Shown: positions 1 through 13,500 of the stretch, piece by piece
Numbering within the stretch: position 1 is the stretch's first letter
Layout of the letters: each line of letters starts with the position of its first letter
Assembly: GCF_021654285.1 (NCBI RefSeq)
Contig: NZ_JAKFZS010000003.1
Location: 124,001 to 188,000 of the forward strand
Direction: 5' to 3'
DNA length: 64,000 bases
Source: Pseudoalteromonas luteoviolacea
GTDB lineage: Bacteria; Pseudomonadota; Gammaproteobacteria; Enterobacterales; Alteromonadaceae
The notes under the pieces: generated by a model
The model's database searches: none
What the model was told of the DNA's origin: nothing
What the model saw: only the letters and a program-made list of their open reading frames with translations
Program-made: the position numbers and the translations under genes

Positions 1-3000
1 ACTCTGCAGATCCCAAAGTGCAGTATCAAAGAGCCATTCAATGCAACATGTCTTGGCATCATCGATGACACATACTTCCAGATCAAGCTTGGCACTGCGT
101 GCCGTTTGCGGTATCAGTTGCACCTCTAAATCTTGAAGCTGTAGGGTTTCGTTGACTTCGGTGTTCACCCTAAATACGACCTGTGCCAACGGGTGTATCG
201 CCAAGTTACGTGGCACGTCAAGTGCCTCTACCAACACATCAAATGGCACCACTTGATGGGCTTGTGCTGCCAAAAACTGCGCCTGACTGTCCTGTAGCGC
301 CTCGTTAAACTGTGTACCTGTGGCAAATTTATCTCTCAAGACCAAGGTATTAATAAAATTGCCAATTACGGACTCAAAAGCCTGCATTTCGCGCCCTGAT
401 ACCGGCGTGGCAATCACGATATCTCGTTGCTGCTGTGCACGGCTCATCCACATACTAAACGCCGTTTTTAGCAGTTGAAAGCGCGTGCATCCATGGTGCT
501 GGCAAAATACATGCATCGCATCTCTAAGCGAGTTCGGCAGCTCAAAGCAAGCAAGCTCCCCGCCTTGAACCGCTTCATTGGATCTAGCTCTGTCTGTGGG
601 CAACGCATGCACTTGTGGTATCTCTGCCAGCGCTTCACGCCAGTAGTCTAGGCTTGCTTGCCAATTTTCAGTGTCAGATACTCTGCGCTGCCAATCGATG
701 AAGTCTAAATAGGTAAACTGCGGTGTTTCAATGGCATAATTTTGCTGCTCACTCGCTTGATACGCACGACTTAATGCATCGGCTAAGACTGCAATTGACC
801 ACCCATCTGAAATAATGTGATGCATGGTGATAAGCAGCATATGACTGGTTTGAGTGCATTTTACAAGTGTGGCTCTGAGCATCAGATCTGTACTTAAATC
901 AAAACCACGCTTGGTATCCGCCGTCACAATATCATCAATAAGACGCTGTTGATGACTGCCTTCATACGCTGATAAATCATCGTAATTCAATGCAAAAACC
1001 TTGTCCGCATTGTCTTTTTGATAAGCCGTGCCCTGCGTATCTTGATGGAAGGTAAAACGCAGCATGGGGTGAGCTTGGAGCACAGAACAAAATGCTCGCT
1101 CTAAGCGCTCGCAATTCAACTCGCCCGTTATGTGATACGCACCTTGCAAATGATATTGCTCACTGTGCCCTTGCATCTGGTCTATAAACCAAATTCGCTG
1201 CTGAGCAAAAGACAGCGGGTAGCTATCCTGCTTTGCAATTGACCTCACAGGAAGCTGTTCAATCTGCGCATCCTGAGACTCTATACACAATGCCAATTCC
1301 GCTATGCTGGGGTTCGCAAAAATATGCTTTAAACTCAGAGAAACGCCACATTGCACCTTAACCTCATTGAGTAGACGCATGGCTAATAATGAGTGTCCGC
1401 CAATAGCAAAAAAGCTGTGATCAATGCCAATGCCCGAACAGCCTGTTAAAGTCGCAAACATATCCAAGAGCTGATGATGAAGTGCCGTTTGCGGTGCACG
1501 CGTTGCATCTGATATTTCTATGCTCAGCGATGCAAGGACCCTGCGGTCTATTTTTCCATTATTCAGCTTGGGCAGGGAGGCTTGTTTGATCAAATATGCG
1601 GGGATCATATGCGCAGGTAATTGCTGTTTTAACTGCTGTCGAATTGCAGATTCACACTGCGTCAGTTCAATGCGTTTATCATCTGGCACAAAGTAGCCCA
1701 CCAGCATGTTTTGTTGTGCAACTTGGCGGCAGATCACCGCGACTTCTTGCACTTTCTCCAGCGTTTGTAGCTTGCTTTCAACTTCAGCAATATCAACTCT
1801 AAAGCCATTGATTTTAAGTTGCTTATCCAGCCTGCCTAAAAACTCGACTTGGCCGTCAAAATTACATTTAACTTGGTCGCCAGTACGATAATAACGGGCT
1901 GAATCGCCATCACCGACTTTAAGCGATACAAAAGCGTCTTCAGTCACTTTTGCGGCATTAATATAGCCATTTGCAAGACTCTCACCGCCAATGTAAAGCT
2001 CTCCGGGTACACCCGCACACACGGGTTGTTGCTGCGCATCTAATATCGCGAATCTAATATGATTAAATGGCGCACCGATAGGGATTGACTCCAAATCATG
2101 CTCAGTTGGGATCTCAAAGGTACACACTCCGATACACGCCTCAGTTGGCCCATAGTGATTAAACAATCGTGCATCAGAGTTTAAGTCTCGAAGCTGCTGC
2201 ACTAAGGTCAAACTAAGCGCCTCACCACCGAGTATCCACTGCTCCACATGTAAAGTGGATTGCTGCAACCAAGGCAATAACACGTGTGCAAAAGAAGGGG
2301 TGAGCTTTATCAGGTTTACGTCGTGCTGATGACATGCTTTCACAAGCAATTCAGGTTCCGTGCTATCGCATAGCAGTACAGAGCCAGCCCCCATTAGCAC
2401 TGGAAATATCCCTGTAAGCCCTAAATCAGTCGCAAGCCCTGTGACGACCGCTGAACATGTCTCTGGAGTGAATGTCACACGCTCAGATACGCCCGCGACA
2501 TACCTTGCCAGGGCATGGTGCGATACCACCGCACCTTTTGGTTTACCTGTACTGCCAGAGGTAAACATTACATAAGCAATGTCTTCACCTAATGGCATAT
2601 TGGGCAAGCTTTGCTGTACACTTTGCGCATATAGACGGCTTATATCGAGCACATCTATACCACCCTCTTGCAGCTTTTCTATCTGTGCCAAGTGCTCACT
2701 CGCACATAACACACGCTGACTACCTGCTTGTGACATGATTTCCGAGATACGCTCCACTGGCGTCGCTGCATCGATAGGCAAATACGCGATGCCCGCGCGC
2801 ATCGCGCCAAGCATCCAAATTAAGCTTTGAATATCACGCCGAACTAATAACGTGATCGGTGATGATGCAGGCTGATGCAGTGCATATAGGCGCAGAGCCA
2901 CGCCTTCTAATTGCGTGATTAACGCATCATAGCTCATCACCGAAGCGGCTTGCCCACTCTCTGCGTTTTCCTGGATCAACGCTGTACGCTCTGGATGGCG

Positions 3001-4545
3001 CTGAGCGCTGTGATAAAGCCCCTCAATGACACTCACTGGTGCAGCACTCGGCTGTGCAGCTCCCAATATCGGTAGCGAAGAAGGCAGTGAAATTTGACCG
3101 ATAACTTGCTCTGTAGAGCGACAGGCCATATCAATCAAGGCTGTATAATCGTCTGTAAATTGCTGCACAAATCGGGCATCAAACAGCTGCTTTGCATAAT
3201 CTAGGCTCAGCTGTATGCCATCATGATCATCTGTGATACTCAAGGTCAGATCGTACTTGGCAGTGTGATTGTCCAAATCAAAAAGCTCAGCACTGAGCTC
3301 ATCATTACACACGACTCTCTGTGCTATGCCATTGTAGTTAAACAATATTTGGAACAGCGCCGAATGCGCGGTGGATTTTGCCAAATCTAATGCATCTATG
3401 ATCTCTTCCACTGCAACACTTTGGTGTTCAAGACCGGCTTTTACTAATTGGTGAGTTTGGGTCAAAATTTGCTCTAACGACTGCTGACCATGCAATCGTG
3501 CTCGCATCGGCAGCGTATTAATAAAGCAGCCGACTACCTGTTCAAATTCAGCTTGAGTGCGATTTAAAACCGGCACACCTAGGGTAATATCTTCAGCTTG
3601 CCCATAGCGATGTAAAAGGGCATAAAATACCCCTAAATAGCCTGCAAATGGGGTAACACCTAACTGTTGGCACAATGCAGAAAAGCGCTGCGCCAGAGAC
3701 TGTGAAATAGACGCCTCTAGTTTGGCACCTTGATATTGCTTGTGTGCTTCACGTGGCACACTGGTCGGCAACTCAAAAACTGATAGGTCTGCCAGTTGTT
3801 GCTGCCAGTAACTCAACTGCTGTTGATACGCACTGCTTTGCTGGTATTTGTTTTCCCAGTGCACAAAGTCCAAATATTGAAGCGTTTTTTGTGCTTCAGC
3901 TTGTCCCGCTAGTTCATCAATCAGTGACTGCGTAAACAGTCGAATTGACCAGCCGTCGGCGACAATATGGTGCATACACACATATAGCCATTGACCTTGC
4001 TCCTGCGCCACCAACAAGCGCGCTCTTACTAATAGCTCTGACTCTAAATCAAATTGATAAGATAACTCATCCTGTACCTTCTTCGCGGCAGCTTCACTGT
4101 CAATATCGCCTGCCACAGATTGCACTTGTAAGGTCAGTTTTACATCACGATTAACACTCTGGACAACCTCGCCATCTTGCTGCTTGAATTGACTGCGCAG
4201 TACATCATAACGCTGTAACACCGCATTTAATGCGCTTTCTATTTGTGCCGCGTTATATGCTTTAGATAGGCGTAACAATCCCGCCATGTTGTACGCATTG
4301 AGCTGTGTTTCGTATTGCTCGATAAACCAAATACGCTGCTGCGCGCGCGACAGCTTACCCACCTTTTGATGATGTCGCTGCATATATGCAATGAGTGCTT
4401 GCTTATGCTCCCTTATCAGCGCTAACTTTTGCGGCGGTATTTCACTTTGCCGGCTTCTGAGCTTTAAACGCCCATCTTGAACATAGATATAGATCCCTTG
4501 GCCATCTAACTCGGCCAATAAAGTTTCAATCGCTGAATTTTCCAT
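1..4545 (-). CDS. Non-ribosomal peptide synthetase, TubC docking-C-A-PCP-C (partial, C-terminal end outside window)
   Basis: Open reading frame without a stop from an ATG at 4545 to the window edge (1515 codons). Residues 1-55 look like a TubC-type N-terminal docking domain. The first condensation domain has HHIVADG near residue 190. The adenylation domain (about 520-1010) has TSGSTGKPKG near 662 and NHYGPTE. Aligning its pocket with GrsA gives D-L-T-K-I-G-H-I-G (+Lys), close to the published Asp code (DLTKVGHIGK). The carrier protein has the phosphopantetheine serine in GGHSLL (Ser1052). A second condensation domain has HHIISDG near 1242 and runs to the window edge. It starts 2 bases after the stop of the preceding megasynthase gene, so the two are translationally coupled. 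It should extend the beta-amino-acyl-Gly chain by an acidic residue (Asp, less likely Asn) and pass it to a further module outside the window. Stereochemistry and any epimerase are unknown. Confidence 0.93.
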   Translation of the reverse strand, partial: MENSAIETLLAELDGQGIYIYVQDGRLKLRSRQSEIPPQKLALIREHKQALIAYMQRHHQKVGKLSRAQQRIWFIEQYETQLNAYNMAGLLRLSKAYNAAQIESALNAVLQRYDVLRSQFKQQDGEVVQSVNRDVKLTLQVQSVAGDIDSEAAAKKVQDELSYQFDLESELLVRARLLVAQEQGQWLYVCMHHIVADGWSIRLFTQSLIDELAGQAEAQKTLQYLDFVHWENKYQQSSAYQQQLSYWQQQLADLSVFELPTSVPREAHKQYQGAKLEASISQSLAQRFSALCQQLGVTPFAGYLGVFYALLHRYGQAEDITLGVPVLNRTQAEFEQVVGCFINTLPMRARLHGQQSLEQILTQTHQLVKAGLEHQSVAVEEIIDALDLAKSTAHSALFQILFNYNGIAQRVVCNDELSAELFDLDNHTAKYDLTLSITDDHDGIQLSLDYAKQLFDARFVQQFTDDYTALIDMACRSTEQVIGQISLPSSLPILGAAQPSAAPVSVIEGLYHSAQRHPERTALIQENAESGQAASVMSYDALITQLEGVALRLYALHQPASSPITLLVRRDIQSLIWMLGAMRAGIAYLPIDAATPVERISEIMSQAGSQRVLCASEHLAQIEKLQEGGIDVLDISRLYAQSVQQSLPNMPLGEDIAYVMFTSGSTGKPKGAVVSHHALARYVAGVSERVTFTPETCSAVVTGLATDLGLTGIFPVLMGAGSVLLCDSTEPELLVKACHQHDVNLIKLTPSFAHVLLPWLQQSTLHVEQWILGGEALSLTLVQQLRDLNSDARLFNHYGPTEACIGVCTFEIPTEHDLESIPIGAPFNHIRFAILDAQQQPVCAGVPGELYIGGESLANGYINAAKVTEDAFVSLKVGDGDSARYYRTGDQVKCNFDGQVEFLGRLDKQLKINGFRVDIAEVESKLQTLEKVQEVAVICRQVAQQNMLVGYFVPDDKRIELTQCESAIRQQLKQQLPAHMIPAYLIKQASLPKLNNGKIDRRVLASLSIEISDATRAPQTALHHQLLDMFATLTGCSGIGIDHSFFAIGGHSLLAMRLLNEVKVQCGVSLSLKHIFANPSIAELALCIESQDAQIEQLPVRSIAKQDSYPLSFAQQRIWFIDQMQGHSEQYHLQGAYHITGELNCERLERAFCSVLQAHPMLRFTFHQDTQGTAYQKDNADKVFALNYDDLSAYEGSHQQRLIDDIVTADTKRGFDLSTDLMLRATLVKCTQTSHMLLITMHHIISDGWSIAVLADALSRAYQASEQQNYAIETPQFTYLDFIDWQRRVSDTENWQASLDYWREALAEIPQVHALPTDRARSNEAVQGGELACFELPNSLRDAMHVFCQHHGCTRFQLLKTAFSMWMSRAQQQRDIVIATPVSGREMQAFESVIGNFINTLVLRDKFATGTQFNEALQDSQAQFLAAQAHQVVPFDVLVEALDVPRNLAIHPLAQVVFRVNTEVNETLQLQDLEVQLIPQTARSAKLDLEVCVIDDAKTCCIEWLFDTALWDLQS

Positions 4546-4547
4546 TC

Positions 4548-7500
4548 TTACAAGTCCATCTCTGTCATGGATTTATCATCAAAAGCTGCGCTGATATCGC
4601 GCCCGCTAACTATGTCACTGATAACTTCTACTTGGGTCGCGCCGTGCATTGCCTGATCAGGTTCTGCCATCAGCACACCAATGCGCTGAGCAAGTAAAAC
4701 GACACTGCTAAAATCAAACACGTCAGCCACGGTGCAACGCACTGCAAAATGTCGGTTAATCCGGGATATCAACTGCATTGCCATTACCGAGTTACCACCA
4801 CAGTCAAAAAAGCTACTGTCTGTGCTCATCTGCTCTATGGGTAATAAGTCGATAAAATATCCAAGTAAAGTCTGCTCTATCTGGTCATCTGGAGCGCGAT
4901 GACGCGCTACATGGCCAGTTTCAAGCACTGGCAATGCAAGCGACTTGGTATCAATTTTGCCATTCGGTGTGCGGGGCCATTGTTCAAGCCAACTGACAAA
5001 TTCTGGTACCATATAGCTGGGTAGCTTCATCATTAAATGCTGACGAATGGCACTGTACTCCCACTGCACACCTTGCTGTGGACAAGAGAGGCAAAACGCG
5101 CATAAATGGGCTGTGCCTGACTGAGCTGTTTTGACTAAGACACGCACATCATCATGACCGAGTAACTTGCGCAATTGATATTCAACTTCGGCCAACTCGA
5201 TGCGATGCCCATGCAACTTCACTTGGTTGTCTAAGCGCCCTTGCAACTCAAATCGGCCATCGGGTAAACACCTTGCTTTATCACCTGTTTTATATAGCCG
5301 TAAAGGCTGATGATTAACGGTGTGCGTCACGAAACACTGAGCAGTCAACTCTGCGCGATTAAGATAACCGTTTGCCAAGCCCGCACCACTTATCCAAAGC
5401 TCACCCCAAACACCAATGGGCAACGGCTCGCTTTGCTCGTTGGCTTGCTCAGACATGACAAACAACCCCGTATTCGCAATGCCATGACCTATGGTAATGT
5501 CATGTGCATCGGTAATGTGCGCAACGCTTGACCAAATGGTGGTTTCTGTGGGCCCATACATATTCCAAAGCTGAACATTTTGGTTCAACAGCTTTTCTGC
5601 CAGATTAGCAGTCAATGGCTCACCGCCACACAGTACTGTTAATCCTGAAATACTATTGGGAGCAGCCTGAATAATAAGTTGCCAAAGCGTCGGAGTCGCT
5701 TGCATAAAGGAGATCTGCTGTCGCTCAATCAATTCTGAAACCGCCAGCGGATCGCTACACGCTGCTTCACTGGCAATCACTAAGGTCGCCCCAGAAATAA
5801 TGGGTAAGAATAACTCCAATGCCGCAATATCAAATGCCATCGTTGTAATGGCTAACACATGGTCTTGCTGGGAAATACCTGGCTTCTCTTGCATAGAAAG
5901 TAAAAAGTTGGCCAAAGCACCATGGTTAATTTCAACCCCTTTAGGGCGACCACTTGAGCCCGAGGTATAAATCACATAAGCGCACTGCTCACTGGCAACT
6001 GCGCTTTTTGGTAATGCAGTTTGATACGCTGCAATTTCACTGGCTTCGAGGTCAATATCGACACACACCATGCCCGTATCGACCATGGTTTTAATTTCAG
6101 CGCATGGCGCATCGCACAGCAGTAAATCAGCTTGCGCATCTGACAGCACTTCCCGTATCCGCGCTTGCGGGTAAGTAACATCAATGGGCAAATAAGCCGA
6201 TCCCGCTTTTAACACGGCGAGCAAAGCGACCAACAGTTTACTGGTGCGTGATAAAGCAACCGCCACTAAACTACCCGCCCCTACACCTTGCGCCATGAGG
6301 TGGTGCGCTAACTGATTCGATTGCGCTTCCAACGCTTGGTAACTGAGCTCAGTAATATCATCTTTCACCGCTATTTTTTGCGGTGTGTTGAATGCCTGTT
6401 GCGACACCATGTCAATCAATGAATCACACTCAAACCCCAGAGAAGGATTGGCCAGTTGTGCAGATAACATCTGGTTATAGTCATCATCTTTTTGCAACTC
6501 AAACAAATCGCTGTGCATAGCCTGATCAGCACAGATATTAGCCGCCATGACTAGCCAAGACTGTGCAAAACGCGCGAACATGTCATCATCATATCTATCA
6601 CGTTGATAATCGAGTTCAAACCACCACTGCTCACCAATATTCAAAATATTGCAAGACACTTCAAACTGACCAAAACAGTTGTTATTTGCGACCGAGTTCG
6701 ATTGCAAACCACTGAATTCTGGTAACCTTTGTACACGGTCAAAATTAAATACCGTACTTGGCATGATCCAATCTTGCTCACACAAATGGGCATAGGGAAG
6801 ATGCTGATGTTCAAACCCAGTGAGCAATCTGTCTTGCACCTGTGCGACCAATTCACCAAACTTCATCGTCGCTGAGACATCCAGTTGCAACGGTAACATA
6901 TTGGTGCAATAGCCAAGTAAATGCGCGTCTAATACGTCGGCGTCTACATCAGGTGAGAGCAATTGGCGATCTGAGACTGGTACATTGACAGCAATGCGCG
7001 TTTGCTCAGACAATTTATGTAACCAAGCCACATAACAGGCCAATAGTGTTGCAAACAATCCGCAACCTTGCGCTTTTGCAACAGATTGTAGATTTTGCAC
7101 CGCTTGCGTGCTCACTCGATACCTCAGTTGTTGCACTTGATAGTTAGGCTGAGCTTTCGCATCTCGCTTTAGTGGCAAAGCTAACTGCTCACTACCTGCT
7201 AGCTGAGCTTGCCAATATTGCATATCTTCCCCATAAATATTTGTCTGGGTGTAATTTGACAACGCTTGGGCATATTCACCAAAGCTTGGCGCACTTGGGC
7301 AAACCGCTTGCTCATCTGAACTGTAGTTTTGAGCTATTTTTGCCAATACCAACTGTAGAGAAATACCATCACATACAATGTGATGGGCGACCACACTCAA
7401 GTAATGGTTATGCATATTGTCAGTCAGTAAATAGAAGCGGCACAGACCCGCTTGCTCAAAATCAAATGACTGATAACGCAGCTCAGACAAACGCTGCTCA

Positions 7501-10500
7501 ACTTCACAAAGGGACTCCTCAGGCGCAATAGAGAGACACATGAGTTCGGGGGCTGCACGAGTGATATGTTTAAGTTCAGCCACATCGACGCCACAACTTA
7601 GTAAAGGAAAGCTGCTCACCACATGCGCTACAGCGCGCTTGAGCTTGTCCACATCTAGTGCACCCGCTAAACCAATACTGGCCTGCAAATGATATGCAAG
7701 TGCTCCACTTGAACTGCGTAGCGCCAGTGCCAGCAATTGACTTTGTCCTTGAGTAAGCTGACCCACACGACTGTCGGTGTGTACAGAATGAACTTGCTTT
7801 GCAACATCACCAAAATAACCCGCTTGCTGCAACGTGAGTGCACTGTCTTTGACAGCGCGAATGACAAACTCAATATCCTCATTACTGTGTGCGGCACTGA
7901 TAAAGCAGTTGCGCCCTTCCCAAATGAATACCCCGCGATTCAATAACTCATAAAAGAATACGTCTAGGTTTTGGCTAAATTGAAAGCGAAACAGTGATGA
8001 GAATGTATTAATTGCAATCGGGATAGCATGCGCTTGAAAAAACGCATTCAGCTGCTCTTTTAAGTAAGTGGTTTTGCGCGCAAGTTCAATTTGCAACTCA
8101 GGGCCTTGACGTTTGATCTCCTTGAGTACCGCAACCGCACTTGCCATGCTCAAAGGGTGCTTACAAAAGGTGCCTGCAAAAAAGGTGGTGTCAGCTTGCG
8201 GAAACGACTGATCGCCGTATTGCCACACACCGCCATCAATGCCATCAAGATATTCTTTACTACCTGCAACCACACCAATGGGCAAGCCTCCACCGACAAC
8301 TTTCCCGTAAGTGGCCATATCTGCTTGAATGTCGAGTAACCCTTGTACGCCACCTGAGTGAGCGCGAAACCCTGTGATCATTTCATCAAAAATTAAAGCG
8401 ATGCCCAAGCGCTTCGTTAACGCTCTAAGCTGCTTTAAAAACTCGAATGGTTGAAGCTCAGGGTGACGACTTTGCACAGGTTCAACTAACACGGCTGCTA
8501 TCTCATGGCCATGTTGTTTTATCTGTTCAAGCGCAGAAAAGTCACCGTATTTAAGCACTAAGTTATCGGCAACAGTTTCGTGGCGTACCCCCGAACACAT
8601 TGGCTCCACACGCTCACCACCCGGAGCGACAGCCGCCAATGTGCCATCAAAGTGGCCATGATAAGCGCCTTCAAATTGAACAATGCGCGGTCGTTTGGTT
8701 TTATTTCTGGCAAGCCTCAGTGCCGTCATCACCGCTTCAGTGCCCGAATTACAAAATGAGACTCGCGCCAACCCTGTCAACTCACTGATAAGTGAAGCCG
8801 CCTCACAGGCCTGCGGGCTTGCAAGCCCTAACTGAATGCCACATTCTAATTGCTGAGCAATTGCCGCGTTGATAAATGAGGGCTTATGACCAAACAAATT
8901 CACCCCAAAGTCCATGGTAATATCGATGTATTCATTGTCATCAATATCCCAAATTCGAGCACCCGCGCAGCGCTTGGCAAAAATGGGGTAAAGCATTTCT
9001 TTGCTCGATAACCTAAACCCAGCTGATGCGCGGCAATCGGCAAGATGCGATCTGTGCTGAGAGACCAGCCGCTTAGAGGCTGCTGTCTTTTGGCAGTACT
9101 GCGTGCTGAGCGCCTCACTGTGCTGACGCATTTCCTCAGTACCTGCTTGCCGCTGCAGCTGCTTGGCTTGAAAACCAGGCAGTACAGATGCCACCGATTG
9201 ATGAGTCGACTCACTTGTTGAAGGCGTGACTTTTGAGTCTGCAAAACGTGCTTGAGCGGCCGTTGAAAGCGTTGATTTATCTCCAACTTCTCCCATTGGT
9301 TGCTGTCCAAGCCAAGCCAACTGCTGTGCGGTGACATCGGATACACTGAGCTGTGCAGCTTCACTGTTGACGCTGGCGGCAGCTTGCAGCTGTGCGCTAC
9401 AAATACGCTCAATCAGGTGGTTATTATCTGATTCATTAATAGGGAAGCTTTTTAATCGTGGACTTGTAGCCTGTGGCGGCGTATTTTCCTCAACAGCATT
9501 AATTTCTGGCGTCAAATAATCACTATGTTGCGCTACATAGGCGACTAAGTTGGCTACTGTGCTCAACTCTTCATAAAACTGCCGCACACTGAACTCTAAA
9601 TCGAACTGTTTTTCAAAAATGCGTACAGCCCGCATTATCATCAAAGAATCCACGCCCATTTCTAGTAGCGCTAAGTGCGGATCGATTTGCACAGCATCCA
9701 TCCCCAGCTCTTTTGCCAAAGTAGATAAAATAAATTCTTCTATGGCTTGCGCCCTGTGAAGCTCATCTGTCACAGGTTGAGGCTGTATGGTGCTAGAGGC
9801 AATTGTTGATGATGGCTCTATTGCACTCATCCAGTGCGTATGCTTATCAAATGGATACTGAGGTAACGGCAAGCGCTGGGGATTAGACTCAGATAAAGAT
9901 GTGTAAAAATCCTGCCATTTGATGTCAAAACCGAGCTCATATAGGTTGGCAATACACTCCCCTAAGCGCTCGCGATCATCACCCTTATCACGCAACACGG
10001 ATAGATAAGTCGCCTCGATACGTGGCAAATTCTCTTGGATCAAGCCACTTAAAACCGGTTTGGGGCCAAGCTCAATCAAACACATCGATGTCAGCTCATG
10101 CAACGAGTGCAAGCAGGCATCAAATCGCACTGGTTGCGTAATTTGCTCGCACCAATAATTGGCGTCAGTGACTCTGTCTTGCTCTACTTTGCCTGTCACC
10201 GAAGAAACAAACTCCAGTGTCGGCTTATGCAAAGTGACCGAGCCGACGACCTTGGCAAATGCCTCTAACATGGGCGCCATAAGTGGCGAGTGGAATGCTG
10301 CTCCGGTATTCAGGGCTTTGTAACGAACTTCCATAGTCGTTAACTGTTGACTAATGTGTGTGATCGCATCCATGCTGCCAGAAAATACCACGCCCGCTTC
10401 CCCATGATAGGCAGAAATAGCAGCAGTATGTGTATACTCAGCAATAACAGACTGCGCTTGCTCAAGGGTGCACCTAGCGGCAATCATTTGGCCCCCGGCA

Positions 10501-13500
10501 TCTAACTCATGCATTAAGGTCGCCCGCGCACTCACCAACTTAAGTGCATCAGCCAAAGACATCACACCGGCAATGCAGGCTGCTGCATATTCACCAACAC
10601 TATGACTGATCAATAAATCGGGGAAAATACCCAATGAATTAAGCCGTTTTGCCATCGCATATTCAACGGCAAAAATGGCGACTTGGGTCCAGCGAATGTG
10701 ATTTAATTTTTCATGATGTGCCTCTGCATAGAGCACGTTAGTTAAACGCTCATCATAATGCGCAAGCAACAGAGACTCACATTCATCTATTGCCGCTTTA
10801 AACACTGCATCAGATTGATACAGTGCTTTGCCCATATCTGGATATTGCGCGCCCTGCCCTGTGAATAAAAACACTACTTTTGGTGGGCTGACGCTTTGAT
10901 CCGCTGGCATCATAGACATATCAGCATCATTCAGTTGCTGCACGAGCGCTTGCTTGTCTATGCCATAAAACGCTTTTTTAACCCCTTTTAAGGCAGGTGA
11001 AACCGATACTTGCGCAATTAAATCAGCACTTGCTTTATCACCAAGGTTTTCCAACTGGCATGCAAACTGTTTGGCCCAACTTGATAGTGCCAGTGACGAT
11101 TTTGCAGCCAGCGGTAATACGCAGCAACTAGGTTGTTTCACTGCTTGATTCTGCGCTATTTTTTCCTTTGGAGGCGGCGCCATAATGACATGCGCATTGG
11201 TCCCGCCAAAACCAAATGAGCTCACCGCTGCTAAGCCCTGTGTGCCCTCATTGCTTGGCCAAGACGTATCTGCGGTTGGGATCGCTATGGCATATTTTTC
11301 CCACGGGATATGGCTATTAAGCGTCTCGCTATAGCGCTGCGCAGGGATCTGCTGATGTTTAAAGCACAGCAAGGTTTTGATAAGCCCTGCCAAACCTGCT
11401 GCCGACTCTAAATGACCAATATTGGCCTTGATTGACCCCACCAACAATGTGTTGCTGCGCTGCTGAGCATATACCTGTTGTAGAGCTGACACCTCAATTG
11501 GGTCGCCTAGTTTTGTCCCAGTACCATGCGCTTCTACATAATCAATATCTTGTGCAGTAACACCAGCATGCTCAAGTGCAGATTGGATCACTTGCTGCTG
11601 TGCACGGCCATTGGGCGCGGTGATCCCATTACTGCGCCCGTCTTGATTAACTGCACTCCCTTTGATCACGCCATAAATCGGGTCATTGTCTTCGATGGCT
11701 TGCGATAAAGGCTTTAGTAAAATAGAGCCAACGCCTTCGCTGCGCACATACCCATTGGCACTGTCAGAAAACGTCTTGCATCGCCCATCTGCAGCCAGCA
11801 TCTGCGCGTTATCACATGCTTGCGATACATCATCACTCAAAATCAGGTTAACACCCGCCACCAATGCCTGAGGTATATCGCCGCTTCTCATTGCCTGTAC
11901 AGCATGATGGAGTGCCACCAGCGACGAGGAACATGCCGTATCAATCGCAAGGCTAGGGCCGGTAAAGTTGTAAAAATACGATAGTCGATTTGCTGCGATA
12001 CTCAGCGCGTTACCCGTACCGAGATAGGCGGTACTCTTTTGCACTTGTTGTGACAGGGAAAAGTAGTCACTTTGTGAAATACCAACATACACACCTATCT
12101 TTAAGCCAGCCAATTGCGCTGGCATATACCCTGCGGATTGAATTGCATGAAACGTATTTTCCAACAGTATGCGCTGCTGAGGATCAATGTGTTTTGCCTC
12201 ACTTGGTGAAATACCAAAAACCGTGTGGTCAAATTCAGCAATGTCATCTAGATACCCGCCTAAACGCTGAGCATTCACCTCAGCACACAATTGTTGGCGG
12301 TGCTCACTTGGGGTGCTAATAGCCTCCTGTTCAGTGCTTAATAACTGCCATAGTTCATCTAGGTTATTGGCTCCTGGATATCGGCAAGCCATGCCAATGA
12401 CAGCAATATCTGTTTCTTGATCCTCAGCACTGGAGGTAGCTTTATTTTGTGACTCGTCACGCAATTGTTCTTGCTTACTTTTTGATTCTATATGTGGATT
12501 GTCTTTACTAGATTGAGTCAGCGCGGCCTTCACTTCATCAAATTGACAAAGATATTGAGCAAGCTCACTGATGCTTGGATACTCATACAAAATGGTCGAC
12601 TCAAGCTCGATGCCATGTAGTTCAATCAACTCCCCAGAAATGCGCACAGCCTTCATTGAGTCCACACCCAAGGATAAAAAGGAGGCATCCACATCTAGCT
12701 CTGTGTGTTCAACACCGACTTCTATGGCGATGATAGTTTGCAGTAGCTGACATGCACTGCGATATAAGGCTTGTTCTGATTTAGGCTGTGTATTTTTAGC
12801 AGCTAAGGGTGCAGCTTGCTTATCTGGTTGTCCTGATTTATACGCTGCTAAAACCTCAAAACGCCCTTGTTCATAATGCGCTTTATTTTCTTGCCGTTGC
12901 ACCTTGCCGCTGGAGGTTTTGCACAAACGGCCCGGCTTGATCAAAACCACATCATAAGGCGCTATGCCATGTTGCTCGACAATGGCACTGATTATTTTTT
13001 CTATCACTTGCTTGTGATCTAACTTGCGAATCGCGGTGCGTTTAACTTGCTGTACAACAACCAATTTGTCTTCATTATCTGCATGAACATAAAAAGCTGC
13101 GCCGCCATTGCTCTCAAGTGCACTATCACTTTCACTGACCGTGAGCTCAATATCTTGCGGATAATAATTTTTACCACGGAAAATCAACACATCTTTAGAA
13201 CGCCCAGTAACAAAGAGTTCATGCTGCTGTAAAAAGCCCAAATCCCCCGTACGTAAGTAAGGCCCGCTTTCTTCACCTGCGATAGTCGCTTGGAAAATGG
13301 CTTTTGTTTGCTCTGGTTTATTCCAGTAACCTTTAGCGACACTCGCCCCTTTCACCCAGATCTCGCCAACTTCCCCTTCTTTACAGCGCTTTAGTGTGCT
13401 TGGCGAGACGATAGCAACTTCATGCTCACACCATGTATGGCCACTAGACACAGCTTGATAAGCTGACGATTCAGCATTGTTCCCATTTTTGATGATGTGT

